DNA of 64,000 bases, from contig OW051468.1 of NCBI GenBank assembly GCA_932521025.1, forward strand, positions 4,464,064 through 4,528,063, read 5' to 3'. A model generated the notes under the pieces. It was not told where the DNA came from. It saw only the letters and a program-made list of their open reading frames with translations, and did no database searches. Positions 45,255 through 57,679 of this stretch are shown here, one piece after another. A program made the position numbers and the translations under genes. The stretch's first letter is position 1. Each line of letters opens with the position of its first letter. This DNA is from Oscheius onirici (Eukaryota > Nematoda > Chromadorea > Rhabditida > Rhabditidae).

Positions 45255-48200
45255 ATGGCAAAAACAGGTGAACCTGAGTTGATTTGTATTGACTCAGATG
45301 ACGATGAAACGCCTCCAACCCTTGCCACTGTTCCGCCTGGTAATCGTCAAAGTGTTTCCGTTTTGATCACAGGAGGACAAGCGATTGACGTAACAAGACT
45401 ACGCTCTACCCATTTGGATCAAGTTGTTCAACCCGTCCCATTACCGCAATTCACTTACGTGAGATATCCGTCAACCACTGGAAGGTTCTAAAAGTGTAAA
45501 ATGCATCAAAAATCTTCATTCATAGGATGCCTGCAAGAACATCTCCATATTATCAGAGCACGTCGCTTTCAAATGGGCGGTCAGGGCCAGTAACACATCT
45601 GCCCATTCCTAGAAATAAGGTTCAGCAGTTTTTTGAGAGAATCAAAGCAAATTGCAGAGTGGACCTCTCGAACTGCCAAATCGTGTAATGCCTCAAATTC
45701 TTGTTGCAAATGAGAACATTCCCGTTCCAAACAGTTTGAGACACGTTCAAGCTTCTACGTAAGTTTCCTCCACTTTTTGCCCATGTATTCCCGTCAACAA
45801 ATCAAACAAACATTTTCCTCACTATATAATCTGAAACAATGTATTTATCGCCAATACTCACTAAATTTGAGCCTTTGGGTCCTGTCGCGCGCACCTACTT
45901 GAATTTTGAAAATGAAATCTGGTTTTGAGCAGGAAAATTCTGTCGAATCTCTGCATCATTTTTCTCGTTATTTCGCCAATGACTCGAAAACTTTACATTT
46001 CCTTTTCGATTCGATGTACTTACTTCCAAATTTTGCAGGCCAAATGGCACTCCACCGCCTCCGATCACTTTAAATTTTACATCGGAATCAAGAAGAAGCG
46101 GTGACACTCTAAGGTGCGTCTTTTCTTACCTATTTTACTGATAATTTACTACAGAAAATACGAGGTTACCGATGATCGTGCCGAAAACTACAATTTTGAC
46201 GCGGAATCTACGTCTCTTCGAGCAAATACAAGGAGCAGCGGAACTACATCTCTCTGCTTCCGCTTCAAGGTATTTTTTCTCTTTTCCAACTGCAATCATT
46301 TTAGTGTACGTTCGGAAATTGCCACAGAATCATCCGCGGCGATGTCAACTTCATGTTCCATCTATGGGCTCATGTCGCCACGTCGACAGAGAAGACGGAC
46401 CTGTTCACGCCAAAAGGAATGGGCATGGGAAGGAAAAACGCTACTGGTAAGAAATTTGTTCTTGTCTAACATCAAAATTTGAGAATCTCGGTCTACAACA
46501 CGTCTTCCTGGGGTAGAATTTGCCTGCCGATGTCCAGAATGTCTCGTGGTCTTCCATACACCCGTGCTCATGCAAATACATTACACCAAGGTTCATTCCC
46601 TATTGAAGCAAGCCGTCACCAAGCACACGTGTCTCATCTGCGAGAAAGACGTGAGTTTCATTGCGTTCACTGGATTCAAGTGAAGTTGTACAGCTCGTTT
46701 GATGCGAACAGTCTTTCTGACTGTGTCTTTATGTTTCAGTTTCAGCTGTGCAACAAGACGTCTCTTCGTGAACATCTCGAGCAGCACAATCCGAACGATG
46801 CTCCCTACCAGTGCCGAATCTGCAACTTCCGCTCCACGATCCGTTCCAATGTCCTCCATCACTACATGGAGAAACATCGCGACACTGGCAATCTGATGTG
46901 CCCCTTCTGTCTCTGGGTCAGTAACGTCCCTCAGACTTATCGTTGCGGTAATACGTGGAACATCACGGCTCCTCTCGTCTACAATCAGCAGTTTGTCAAG
47001 CACATATTGGATCATGCTACAAGTTTGTTGCTAAAACGGTCTTATATAAAGTTCTGGACTTCAGAAAAACGTATCGGATGCAATAACTGTGCTACCGCAA
47101 TTGTCGGTGATAGTGGCGATTCACAAACTCGTGACCCTTCGATTGGTGCTCATAGAACCGCTCACAACTTTGACATTGGAAAGCACGAATATGTCAGGAC
47201 AGTTGTTGTTAGTTTTTTTTTGCTTATTTTCTAAAACATTTTATTAAAACAAAGACATTGGAATTTCTTTCAGAAATCGAAACGCGGCGAGGCCAAAACT
47301 GAAATGCAGATCAAGCGCTACAACTGCATCGAGTGTTCCAAACAGATCTCTTCACTCATCCGCCAGAACGAGCAATGTCAAGAATGTTTCAAAAAGTCTT
47401 TCTGGAAACGAGCTTATGGTTATTATCTTTATTGTTTTTCTTTCAATTGAAATCTTCAGATCGTTGTGGAGTCAAGCCGGGACCCAGTGGATCCAAATAC
47501 GAATGCGAATGCGGACTGGTCACGAACATTGTGGAAAAAATTATGTACCACTATAACGATACGAAGCATAGCTTCAAGCTGGTCATGGTATGTAAACTTT
47601 TTTTATACAAAAAAGCGTCTTCAGGACAACAGTAAAACGGATGAGCCTTGCACCAAAAAGCTCAAGATCGCTGAAGACGATGTCGGAAACGTGGACCTTT
47701 TTGTCAAGGATATCGAAGAAGCAAAAGTTTTTGCTGAACATCATGAGGAACATCCTTTGGAAGAGATTAGCAAAAATATGGTAAGATTCCTGTTTGATCA
47801 ATAAATACGTTACTATTTTCAGCAAAAAGCCAACTACTGTCGACTTGTTGCGGAAGAAGACGAGCTGCTGAAGACGGCCAAAGAAGTCCAGACAGACGGA
47901 AAAGAGTCGTCGATGCTCAACATCATTACAAACATGAACAAGTAACCGTTAAATGTTTGCTCTCAAAATCATATTTTCAGATTCTTGTCCCTTCCCCATC
48001 TTAAAATTTCGGACGTCCCGCCAATGTCTTCGTTTAAAACACATGTACGCACTTCCAGCACCACTACAGTCCGAGCCCGTCCCCGTAGAACTAGGGGTAG
48101 CGCTCACGAAGAAGGAAGAAGACGGGATCATCATCAGCCGGTGCACAGTGTCAGCATAATGAAGCCCATGCAGCACAAGAAGAACGACGGCATCGCGAAT

Positions 48201-48437
48201 ATTGAAGATTTGGACGACGATGATGATGATGACATCAAGTCCATCCCGAGACGCCAGGTATGAGCTGAACAAAAAATGAGAAAAAAAATTGCGAGGAGTA
48301 TTTTTGAATTTCGCGGTTAATTTTTTTTCGAACTTTGAAAGTAAAAATCGGTTATTTTTAGGCTCCTCTTTTAGGCTCTGATCAGTTTCGCAGGAGAAGA
48401 GGCCGTCGAAGATCCTGACGCCGGCCTGGTCCAATGA
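45255..48437 (+). CDS. C2H2 zinc-finger protein, ZNF280/POGZ-like
   Basis: TTGCAG abuts the ATG at 45255. The N-terminus is acidic then Pro-rich (LICIDSDDDETPP). Zinc fingers follow: CTFGNCHRIIRGDVNFMFHL, CRCPECLVVFHTPVLMQIHY with H-x5-H, CLICEKDV..LCNKTSLREHLEQH, and YQCRICNFRSTIRSNVLHHY, MEKHRDTGNLMCPFCLW. The CNFRS..H.LxCPFC arrangement is characteristic of the ZNF280/POGZ group. Later Cys-rich segments (RYNCIECSKQISSL, YECECGLVTNIVEKIMYHYN) lead into acidic and basic tails (RARPRRTRGSAHEE, DLDDDDDDD). The last exon (about 48375-48437) encodes ALISFAGEEAVEDPDAGLVQ. A probable nuclear DNA-binding or chromatin protein. Exact boundaries around 46930-47060 are uncertain. An alternative 3' exon may exist at 49326. 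Confidence 0.7.
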
Positions 48438-49048
48438 AACTACCGAGTAAAGAAATTGTTGTTATTATTTCTTCATACAATAAAGAACTCACGAATATCT
48501 TTATTCGTGTTTCGATTACCAGTATCCTAACAAGATCTGAAATAAACAGTAGCCAGAGAGAGAGAGAGAGTCTGTCAAAACGTCTGAAACAGAGATGCTC
48601 TATTGGAACATTATCAATTTCAAAACGAACCAGATGATCTTCACTTGTAATCTCTCGAACATGATGTTTTTCTCCGTTAGAAGAAGGAAAATTGAGGGTG
48701 CAGTATCGCTTTTACGGATAGCCACAGACTCGACAAATGTTCTTCCGCCTAACATTTGTGGCAACGACTCATCAACAATCGGTCAATCACCTTCTTCTAA
48801 CGGAGAAAAACATCATGATCGAGAAATTACAAGTGAAGATCATCTGGTACGTTTTGAAATTGATAATGTTCCAATAGAGCATCTCTGTTTCAGACGTTTT
48901 GACAGACTCTCTCTCTGACTACTGTTTATTCCAGATCTTGTTAGGATACTGGTAATCGAAACACGAATAAAGATATTCGTGAGTTCTTTATTGTATGAAG
49001 AAATAATAACAACAATTTCTTTACTCGGTAGTTTCATCACTTTGGACC
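48411..49048. repeat. Long inverted repeat duplicating the zinc-finger gene's 3' end
   Basis: The left arm (about 48411-48687) and right arm (about 48790-49048) are reverse complements, near-identical over roughly 260 bp, with a 102-bp spacer. Differences are a few substitutions and the length of a (GA)n tract. The left arm covers the stop codon and 3' UTR with AATAAA; more diverged similarity extends through the last coding exon (GATCAGTTTCGC versus GATCAGTTCCGT). So the right arm is an inverted copy of terminal exon plus 3' UTR. A transcript through both arms would fold into a long hairpin. Confidence 0.9.
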
Positions 49049-49325
49049 AGGATCTTCGGCGGTCTCCGTGATGGTTTCTGTTCTGCCGGCGAAACAACGG
49101 AACTGATCAGAGTCTTTCTTGTAGTCTTCTCTCAGTCATCATCACAAACGCGCTTCTTATACTAGTATTCATTCGTTCTGAGTCATACGGGGACCCTAAA
49201 AATAATCGAATTTTACTATTACGACGTCTGTCTCCATTAAAAAAATTTCGGCTTCGCCGAAATTCTGCGAAAGTAATTCAGTTTTTAAAATTGGCGAAGA
49301 GTAATTTAAAATAGTTTTAACCCAG

Positions 49326-49785
49326 CGCATACCAGCGAGACGCACCAGATCTCGAGCCAGACGAGACAGACTCTCGGATGATTTGACACTAAAAGAACTT
49401 CAAGAGCTCAAAAATGATGATTTTAAAGTATAGACGTTTTGTTATCAAATGATATTTGAATTTGTAGGCTGTTATGGAAGATGACAGTGTTGAGCGCGAA
49501 TCCAGTGAAACACGTACGGATCACGATTCGAATGGTCCGATGACCGAACAAGTCAAAGAAGATACTCCTGTAAGAGCTTATTACCTCTTCACCAAAAATG
49601 TGTTATTTCAGGAATTCGACGCCGTAGTTCAGATGCCTCTGTTCGAAGATGGCGAATTGTTTGATGTCGAAGATGCTCTTCTAGCAATTGACGGAGATGA
49701 AGACGATGTTGGTCAAATAGACGTGGAGAAAGAAGCCGAACTTCTCGACTCGAACCCCAGCAGTGTAGAAATTCTAACTGACTGA
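49326..49785 (+). CDS. Acidic C-terminal exons, separate gene or alternative 3' end
   Basis: Exons from 49326 (RIPARRTRSRARRDRLSDDL, TLKELQELKNDDF), about 49470-49569 (VMEDDSVERESSETR) and about 49614-49785 (EFDAVVQMPLFEDGELFDVE) end in TGA at 49785. No start codon precedes them, and an acceptor sits before CGC at 49326 in phase 0. The upstream zinc-finger exon ending KSIPRRQ is also phase 0, so these may be its distal 3' exons, with the inverted repeat inside the intron. No domain is recognised; the basic-to-acidic pattern fits a nuclear protein. Confidence 0.45.
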
Positions 49786-50035
49786 GTGCGACCTATTTCA
49801 TTGCGCATGATCTCATTCTTCACTACACAGGGCTTGGTAATGTAAAAATCTATTCTGAAAATTTTCTCTCCACTCCCTCGAATATCTTCTCGTCCATTAC
49901 GAGAAAAACTACGTTTTGAGCTGTAGCAGGGGTACGCTTCATATGTCAAAATCTATTCTGAATATTTTCCACTCAACTTTCTTTCTCATTGATACCGGTT
50001 ATACTGCTTATAAATGTTTCATAAAATTGTTGAGA

Positions 50036-50558
50036 TCAATAGATGGGCTGTCTGTTCCTAGCATCAGGACTGTACAGATAGAGATACACCAGAAAGGCTA
50101 TTATGGCAAACAGGATGAGGTAGACAAAATCTTTGGCTTGTAGTCCGTCATTCTTTTTGGGAAGAACCACATGGACGCATTTACAACGATGAGTTTCAGC
50201 TTGCGAAGCCGGACGAAAGGTTTCTGCCTGGGGACTGGGAGTTCGAACCGAAGAACTTGTCGAGCTTTCTGGGCGCGGCTCTGACAGTTTCTGTAAATTG
50301 TTTTTGTAAATCAGTGCAAAAATGTAAGAATCTGGATTACGCATTACCTTCAACTCACTGTAAATAAACTTTACTCCCTCTGTTGGCACTTTTGGCAGCC
50401 TCAGGACGTTCACATTATTAGCGATCTAAAACTGATCAAGTTCCTTCCGAAGAATATCTCACATCGTAACCCATTCCATGAAGATTCAAAAGCTGCTCGG
50501 ACCGGTTCAAGAAGTCCTCAGTTTCGTCATTGTCTTCCTCCATGCTTGTAGAGACCAT
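50036..50558 (-). CDS. Tail-anchored membrane protein, unknown
   Basis: The ATG at 50558 (or 50543) follows TATTTCAG. Three exons joined by 38- and 57-bp introns give about 140 residues: acidic N-terminus (MEEDNDETEDFLNRSEQLLN), a conserved-looking middle (VLRLPKVPTEGVKFIYSELK), a Ser/Pro-rich linker, and one C-terminal hydrophobic helix (FVYLILFAIIAFLVYLYLY) with a short luminal tail (SPDARNRQPIY). The topology is that of a tail-anchored protein of ER or mitochondrial outer membrane. No family is recognised and no SNARE heptads are evident. Confidence 0.65.
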
Positions 50559-50769
50559 ACAAACTGAAATACAGTCGATTGGAGGACTATAATCCCATAT
50601 AGAGGACACACGCGGACTCAAGGCCGGGATGGTTCTCCTATTCAAACAGGGCGGCTCTGACGTCACGTATTGCTGTTGTGTGTCCCCTCATAGGACCGCT
50701 ATCGCCCAACATTTTGATTGGAACTACCTTCTGTACTTTCTCTACGTTTTTTTTTTAAATTTCGGAGCT

Positions 50770-51635
50770 ATGGCAGCTCCTCCTCCCAGAACAGCTCCGA
50801 AACCGGGAAGAGTTAAAGTCTACAGAGCTTTGTATGATTATGCAGCCCGATCGGTGAGTCATTGTCGAGTTTTGGATCGATTTTGCTGAAAAAAAAACGG
50901 CTTGAAATGCAATTTTTAGGATCAGGAAATGTCATTTTCTGAAGGAGATTTGCTCTATGTCAGTGACAAAGGCCCGAATGACGACTGGCTACCAGCGACA
51001 TGTCTTGGGAGAAAAGGTCTTGTCCCTGCAAACTATGGTTAGAATTTAGCCTCAATTTCTTGTAGTTCTGACCTAGTGATCAGCGAAAATGTGGAAGAGC
51101 TACCGAATCCGCTGCATGAGGCTGCCAAAAGAGGAAATCTCGAATTTTTGAAGGAATGTATAGCTAATCAGGTGGGAGGAGAGTGAGCAAAGCTATGCAA
51201 GAAAACAGGTTTCCATCAACAGTTTGGACAAATCCGGCTCAACTGCTTTGTACTGGGCTTGTCATGGTGGACACGAGGAAATAGTCGATTGTTTGCTGCA
51301 GTATCCGAATATCACGCTTTCATCACAGGTACGTAAAGTTTTAAAACGATTGTTAACGTTTCAGAACAAAATGGGAGATACGCCTCTACATGCTGCATCT
51401 TGGAAGGGCCACCGAGGAGTGGTCGAGCGGCTGTTGAACAAAAATGCCAATGTTTGGGTGAAGAATCAAGACAAAAAGACGCCGTACGATGTGGCAAAGG
51501 TAAAAAGATTTATGTTAAAAAGAAGGACGATAACAGGACGCAGATGTGGGTGCTCTTTTGAGCCAAACGATGAAGAGTGATACCATAAACGAACAAGCCG
51601 CTCAGGAGTACTTTTCCGATTCGGATAACGACTAA
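50770..51635 (+). CDS. Osteoclast-stimulating factor 1-like (SH3 + ankyrin)
   Basis: OSTF1 is a small cytosolic adaptor with an SH3 domain and ankyrin repeats. Four introns split the gene, and the chain is about 215 residues as in vertebrates. SH3: [44 protein letters not shown], carrying the ALYDY and P.NY motifs. Ankyrin: [39 protein letters not shown] (family version [18 protein letters not shown]), [20 protein letters not shown]. It ends [12 protein letters not shown], the usual acidic tail. The gene is divergent from the tail-anchored gene and convergent with TMEM256, with overlapping poly(A) signals near 51683-51697. Confidence 0.93.
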
Positions 51636-51740
51636 AACAGCCTGGATCTCAACCATCTTGGGAACATATCAATCGCGTGTACCAATAAATATGTTTATTG
51701 TCATGTGTATGAAGCAAAATGGAAAACCTGTTGGGCAAAA

Positions 51741-52330
51741 TTAGAGGATGAGGGAGAGCCATCCGAGAATGAGTAGAACGCCGCCTTTCGGCGTGAATGA
51801 GCGGTACGTCTCCCTTCCGGTAATGCTGTAGTGGTAGCAGGGGCCGCAGAAAAGCAGGATTCCGCCTAAAAAATGTTGCAGAGAAAATTAATGGTGATAT
51901 GAAAAATGCTTAAAAAGGTAAACTTGGACGTACCTCCGAACAGGGAAGCAGTAATAACTGGATATCTTGCCTTTCCCGAGGTCAGGAAGGCCAAACTGTG
52001 GATCAAATGATAACGGGATCCTGTGTCGAAGGCTTTTATTCTCCGCTCGTCAATTTCCGGGTTGTCGCGAATAACTGCAACGTTCTGGTTTGTTGTAGAA
52101 CGGAAAAAAAAGTTACCATGAGCTCCATAGGCTCCAAGACTGACAGCTGCAGCACCAGAAACTCCAGCTAGGCGAACAATCCAGCGCATTTCTTCGCAGA
52201 CTATCTTCACTGCTGCTGCTTGTAGAACTGGCGTCTTTTTGTGCGGAATGCAGTCGTTGATGTATGCGGGAAGATTCTGCAGAACGTTGTTGACCGTCTC
52301 CAAATAGGCTGACATCCAAAAAAGTTGCAT
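51741..52330 (-). CDS. TMEM256/DUF423 membrane protein
   Basis: A small multi-pass membrane protein of unknown role. The family core is clear: RLAGVSGAAAVSLGAYGAHG (human GALSGAAALGFASYGAHG), then IKAFDTGSRYHLIHSLAF (family F..A...HFLHSLAL), then ILLFCGPCYHYSITG and TPKGGVLLILGWLSLIL at the end. Three exons with introns of about 45 bp; splice positions at YGAH and SLFGG join in frame. An N-terminal extension (MQLFWMSAYLETVNNVLQNL) of about 45 residues is longer than in vertebrates and may include a targeting region, or a later Met may be used. Confidence 0.88.
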
Positions 52331-53277
52331 TCAGTGAAAATGGAAAAAAAGGTGAGAAGAATTTATCAAGTTTGACTTCGCGGGTAAATTTTTGTACGCA
52401 GGTTTGCGTATATTCACAATACAGTAGAAAGAAACGCAACCAAAACTAGTTTCTTACAATAAAAAGTCAAAAACCAAGAGATTCTGGAGAGAATCTTCTA
52501 AAAAAGTGTTTTGTCAGCAAACAATAGCATTTCTGAGCTCACGCGGTCTCTCTCCCTTCATCGATAAGGCCCTCGCCCCGCTCCATCAGCAACAATCTCC
52601 CGTTCAAACTCCCTCCTTTTCCACGCTCCAGTTCAAATCATACACTACGGTAGTCAAGGTCACCCCCTGCAGTTAAAGATACCGGGCTGCCGAACAGTGG
52701 CGAACAGCGACCCTGCTCCCGCCCCAATGCCTCCATTCCAAACGCTCAGCCCCTTCTGTGCTGTCGAATCGCGTTAACTGTAAGTTTCTTTTCTTTAGAT
52801 TCTTAGTCTTAAATTGAGTCGATCATATCTGAAACAATCCGAAGAGGACAATGAAAGAGTCGATTCTTCTAGGAAGAACCTGTCGCTCATTCAGTTTGTA
52901 AATATATCGGTAGGCCTAAAGTTGGTACCATTTCGAAAATAGGCAAAGCATCAGAACCGTCTGCTTTGATAAAAAGCTATAACTAAAATAACTATAAAAA
53001 GCTATAACGGATCTTTTCAGTTCCTGAAGTTCCTGTCAGTATCGTCTAGACTTTCTCTGTTTAGTTTTAAAATTCGACATAAGAAGGATACGAGAGAGTC
53101 AGATTGGTTGAGACCAATCGATAAGATGAGGTCGTCGAGACAAAGACCATTCTGATTGTAAAAGGAACGAGGTTGATTAGAACTCGCTTGGCCCTCATAC
53201 ATCCAGTGAATCTAGCGGTCGTTTGCTCTCGATAGTTCTTGACTCTCACACACCATACTTATTGTTTCAGAGCCGCC
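52331..53277. promoter_or_regulatory. Upstream region and 5' UTR of eEF1A
   Basis: About 0.95 kb without a supported gene. A TTATTGTTTCAG acceptor at 53259-53270 precedes AGCCGCCATGG, a near-consensus translation context. A pyrimidine-rich tract lies at about 52545-52625. Regulatory function is inferred from position only. Confidence 0.4.
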
Positions 53278-54976
<1,699 letters not shown>

Positions 54977-55161
54977 CCTCGCACCTGAAGAAGAGAAGAA
55001 ATTTTTTGTTTGTTACTATTCTCGTCGTCAAAAGGGTACTTTTGTTATTTTGTCAAGAATCTGTCCGGAAAGAATGAACCGTTGTTACCTCTAGACTTGA
55101 CAATGGACAGATAATTGGCTATGACTACGTAAGAAAACCACCAGCTGGAACAGTTTATTCC

Positions 55162-55371
55162 ATGAGTCGATGTGTAGCTCTATCGACAGTTCTTCTTGTT
55201 GCCGTCACAGTCGCAGCAGGTGTAGTACTTGTTTTTCTCGCTCGGCCAATCTTCAATCTGCTTTTCTTTATCGTCCAGTCCCTTGTCCAAAGTACTCATA
55301 GACTACTACTTTGGCGGGTGGACTCTCTACTGGACGCTGAAGGTCGTCGCCGCCCGGTTGGGTACATTTAA
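55162..55371 (+). CDS. Doubtful small membrane-protein ORF
   Basis: The 69-codon frame begins MSRCVALSTVLLVAVTVAAG and holds one long hydrophobic stretch, ending GRRRPVGYI. No intron, domain or poly(A) context supports it. It precedes the CRYL1 remnant but lacks the expected GxGxxG Rossmann motif, so it is not that gene's missing start. Confidence 0.25.
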   Translation: MSRCVALSTVLLVAVTVAAGVVLVFLARPIFNLLFFIVQSLVQSTHRLLLWRVDSLLDAEGRRRPVGYI

Positions 55372-55505
55372 GCCCGCAAACAAAAGCGAGCTTAAATAAT
55401 TTTTCCTATTTCCGACCGGGCTTAAATAAACGCACCCCTTTACGAGAGGGCTTAAATATTTGATTCGGGCTTAAATACTCTACCCCATTCTGGGTGGGCT
55501 TAAAA
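55366..55505 (+). repeat. Cluster of GGGCTTAAATA repeats
   Basis: The motif GGGCTTAAATA or a one-base variant occurs at about 55388, 55418, 55448, 55467 and 55496, with an inverted copy (ATTTAAGCCC) at 55367; a GTAGCTTAAATAC follows at 55690. Spacing is 19-30 bp, with unrelated bases between. Confidence 0.7.
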
Positions 55506-55595
55506 GAAGTGACTTTTGAGCGGACATAGCAGCAGACCGTTTTCATGAGGTCTCAATATTTTTGTGTCTTTTACATAAAGCAAGTTTTGCTACGC

Positions 55596-55686
55596 CCATC
55601 CGGGGCTAAGTGACTTAGTTTTGTCCTTTTCAAAACAGATAACAGTTAGCAGTTTGCTATTTGATCCCTCTCCAGATCAATTAATA
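55596..55686 (+). repeat. R1 fragment abutting the CRYL1 remnant
   Basis: GGGGCTAAGTGACTTAG and CAGTTTGCTATTTGATC..CTCTCCAGATCAATTA are the reverse complement of 14752-14817. Its right end coincides with the point where CRYL1 similarity begins. Confidence 0.65.
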
Positions 55687-55689
55687 GAT

Positions 55690-56610
55690 GGGAGTAGCTT
55701 AAATACTGTACACGAAGCAAAAAGACAATCTGCAAGGTCTGAAAGTACAGAGTCAGATATCTGTCCCTCTTCTCTCCGCAGACGGAAATCTCTCCGCTGA
55801 CGAGGCTCTAGCTTTGATCAACTCGACCACCAGTCTAAAGGAAGCACTGCAAGATGCGATCTATGCTCAGGTAGAAACTATAAAACCTCGAACAATCGAT
55901 TCAGGAATCCGCCGTCGAGACGATCGACTTCAAACAGAAGGTCTTCGGAGAAATGGACATGTTAGCTCCGGCTGACTGTATTCTAGCAAGTAGTACATCG
56001 ACAATTCCTCCTAGCAAGTTCACAGAAAGACTCGTTGGACGGTGGATTTGTCACCAGTATTGACTGAAGATTTCCTTTTAGAGAACGCTGTATTGTATCT
56101 CATCCAGTCAATCCACCATCTCAAAAGGCAGTGGAAAACGCCACGAAAATTCCGAAAGATATTGGCCAAGTGCCTACTTCCTTGTTCAAGGATTGTGGTT
56201 AACCGTCTCCAATTTGCACTGATAGCCGAAGTTTGGCGACTCGTAGCGGACGGTGTCCTATCAGTAGAAAATGTAGATAAGGTCAGTACGAAGTAGAAGA
56301 AGGAACAGTACGATTTCCAGGTTATGAGTGAGGGTCTCGGTCCGAGATACGCCTTTTACGGACCATTCGAGACCATCCATCTCAATGCCTATGGAGTCGC
56401 TGACTACAGTGTCCGTTACTCTCCTTTCCACTGCCTTTTGTTCATGCGGATTTTGGACCAGCGCCCAGTTTCAATGAGGCGGACGTGGTCGCCAAGTTGG
56501 CAGAGACTCTGGACGAAAGCTTGCCTCTGGACAAGATGGAAGACCATCAACAGGAAAGAGTCAGACGGTTAGCTGAGTTGGAAAAGCTTAAAATGACGCT
56601 GAAGAAATAA
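55690..56610 (+). pseudogene. Decayed lambda-crystallin / L-gulonate 3-dehydrogenase (CRYL1)
   Basis: CRYL1 oxidises L-gulonate with NAD. Similarity starts after the Rossmann fold (LSADEALALINSTTSLKEAL), continues ADCILASSTSTIPPSKFTER, then CIVSHPVNPPS, QKAVENATKIPKDIGQVPTS, then NRLQFALIAEVWRLVADGVL and [20 protein letters not shown], and ends [31 protein letters not shown]. Introns of 40-41 bp still join correctly. The GxGxxG NAD-binding part is absent; the segment after HPVNPP that normally reads like IPLVELVP is missing; the frame changes near 56194 (KD/VVNR) and again near 56440-56460. These defects indicate a pseudogene, unless sequence errors are involved. Confidence 0.8.
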
Positions 56611-56970
56611 ACGTTGTTGATCTGAAAATTTCCTGGAACCATTCTTTTTTTTTTGAAATAGCTCTCCAGCGCGTATGGATCAAAAGTTATGACCCAAGGA
56701 ATGAATAATTACTGTAGAATACGGAAAGTGCAGAATCTATCTTGTAGCCTGTGAGAAACCTGGATGTGACTTCCGCTCTCATCATAACACCGTGCGTGGT
56801 TTCTCCACTCTTCAGACCCGGTCAGGGGAAATGCCTCGATAGCGTCATAAACAGTCAAGAGAGCAGATAACAACATGGTAAGCGACTGAGCACAAGAATG
56901 CGGTTGTAAACAAGACAGTTTATGAGTTCTTGTCTTTTGAAACGAGGCTGTCGATTGTCTTTTCCGCTCC

Positions 56971-57596
56971 TCAGACGTCAAAATATGACATGATGGCAGC
57001 CTAAAAAGACGTTCAATTTTGTATCTGTTCTTTCTACGTACCTGTGGACACATGGCGTAGAATTGAAGCAGCGTCTCCTTGCTCCTAAACGCAACAAAAA
57101 TCTTCTTCTTATCGCCGCAGATGCCCCAGAAGCGGTCGTTGTTCAGAGGATAGCATTCCATCATTACGCGCAGCAGAAAACGCATTCCGTTGTAGACGAC
57201 AGCCAGCAGAAGAGGTCTCTCCTCCTCATTGGACATCTTTCCATGGAACAGAACGGCTGTGGCCGTGTCGAGTTCGATCAGAGCCTCGTCCGTGGTCGCC
57301 AGCCCCAAAAATTTGTAGCGACTCATGCCTATCTGTCGCGTCCCGGTCGTCAGATAGGAATCGGTCAGATTGAGTCCAATATCAGAGTAGACGGACGTAG
57401 TTTTACGAAGCTGCGGTTCCGAGTCGCAGAAGAGCAGAGTCGAGGGAATTCTCATGGCTGGAAAGATGGTCGACAGACTTATTCCTGGTGGCGGGTCCAA
57501 TGAAGTCGAGTCCTGAAGAATACGGTAGAAACTTAGAGGAAAAGTAGAAACCATCACAAAGGAAGCAGACGAAGTAACCATGAGGGGCGAGGACAT
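56971..57596 (-). CDS. Hypothetical protein, about 190 residues
   Basis: Exon 1 ends at VTSSASFVM; a 42-bp intron leads to DSTSLDPPPGISLSTIF, and a last 41-bp intron joins FYAMCPQ to AAIMSYFDV and a TGA at 56971. The body is well-ordered: LTTGTRQIGMSRYKFLGLAT, ATAVLFHGKMSNEEERPLLL, MRFLLRVMMECYPLNNDRFW. There is no signal peptide or TM helix and no motif I recognise. Downstream ORFs to 56709 lie past the stop once spliced. Confidence 0.6.
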
Positions 57597-57679
57597 TTGA
57601 CGAAATTGATTCCACGAGTCATTAGTAAGAGTTTATGTAGTTTTCCTAAATCTGCGAAACTTTGAACAAACGAGAAAAC

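Noticed and set aside
56709-56970. C-terminal extension of the minus-strand hypothetical gene
   Set aside because: The frame continues only if the 41-bp intron at about 57001-57041 is retained; splicing gives a stop at 56971.
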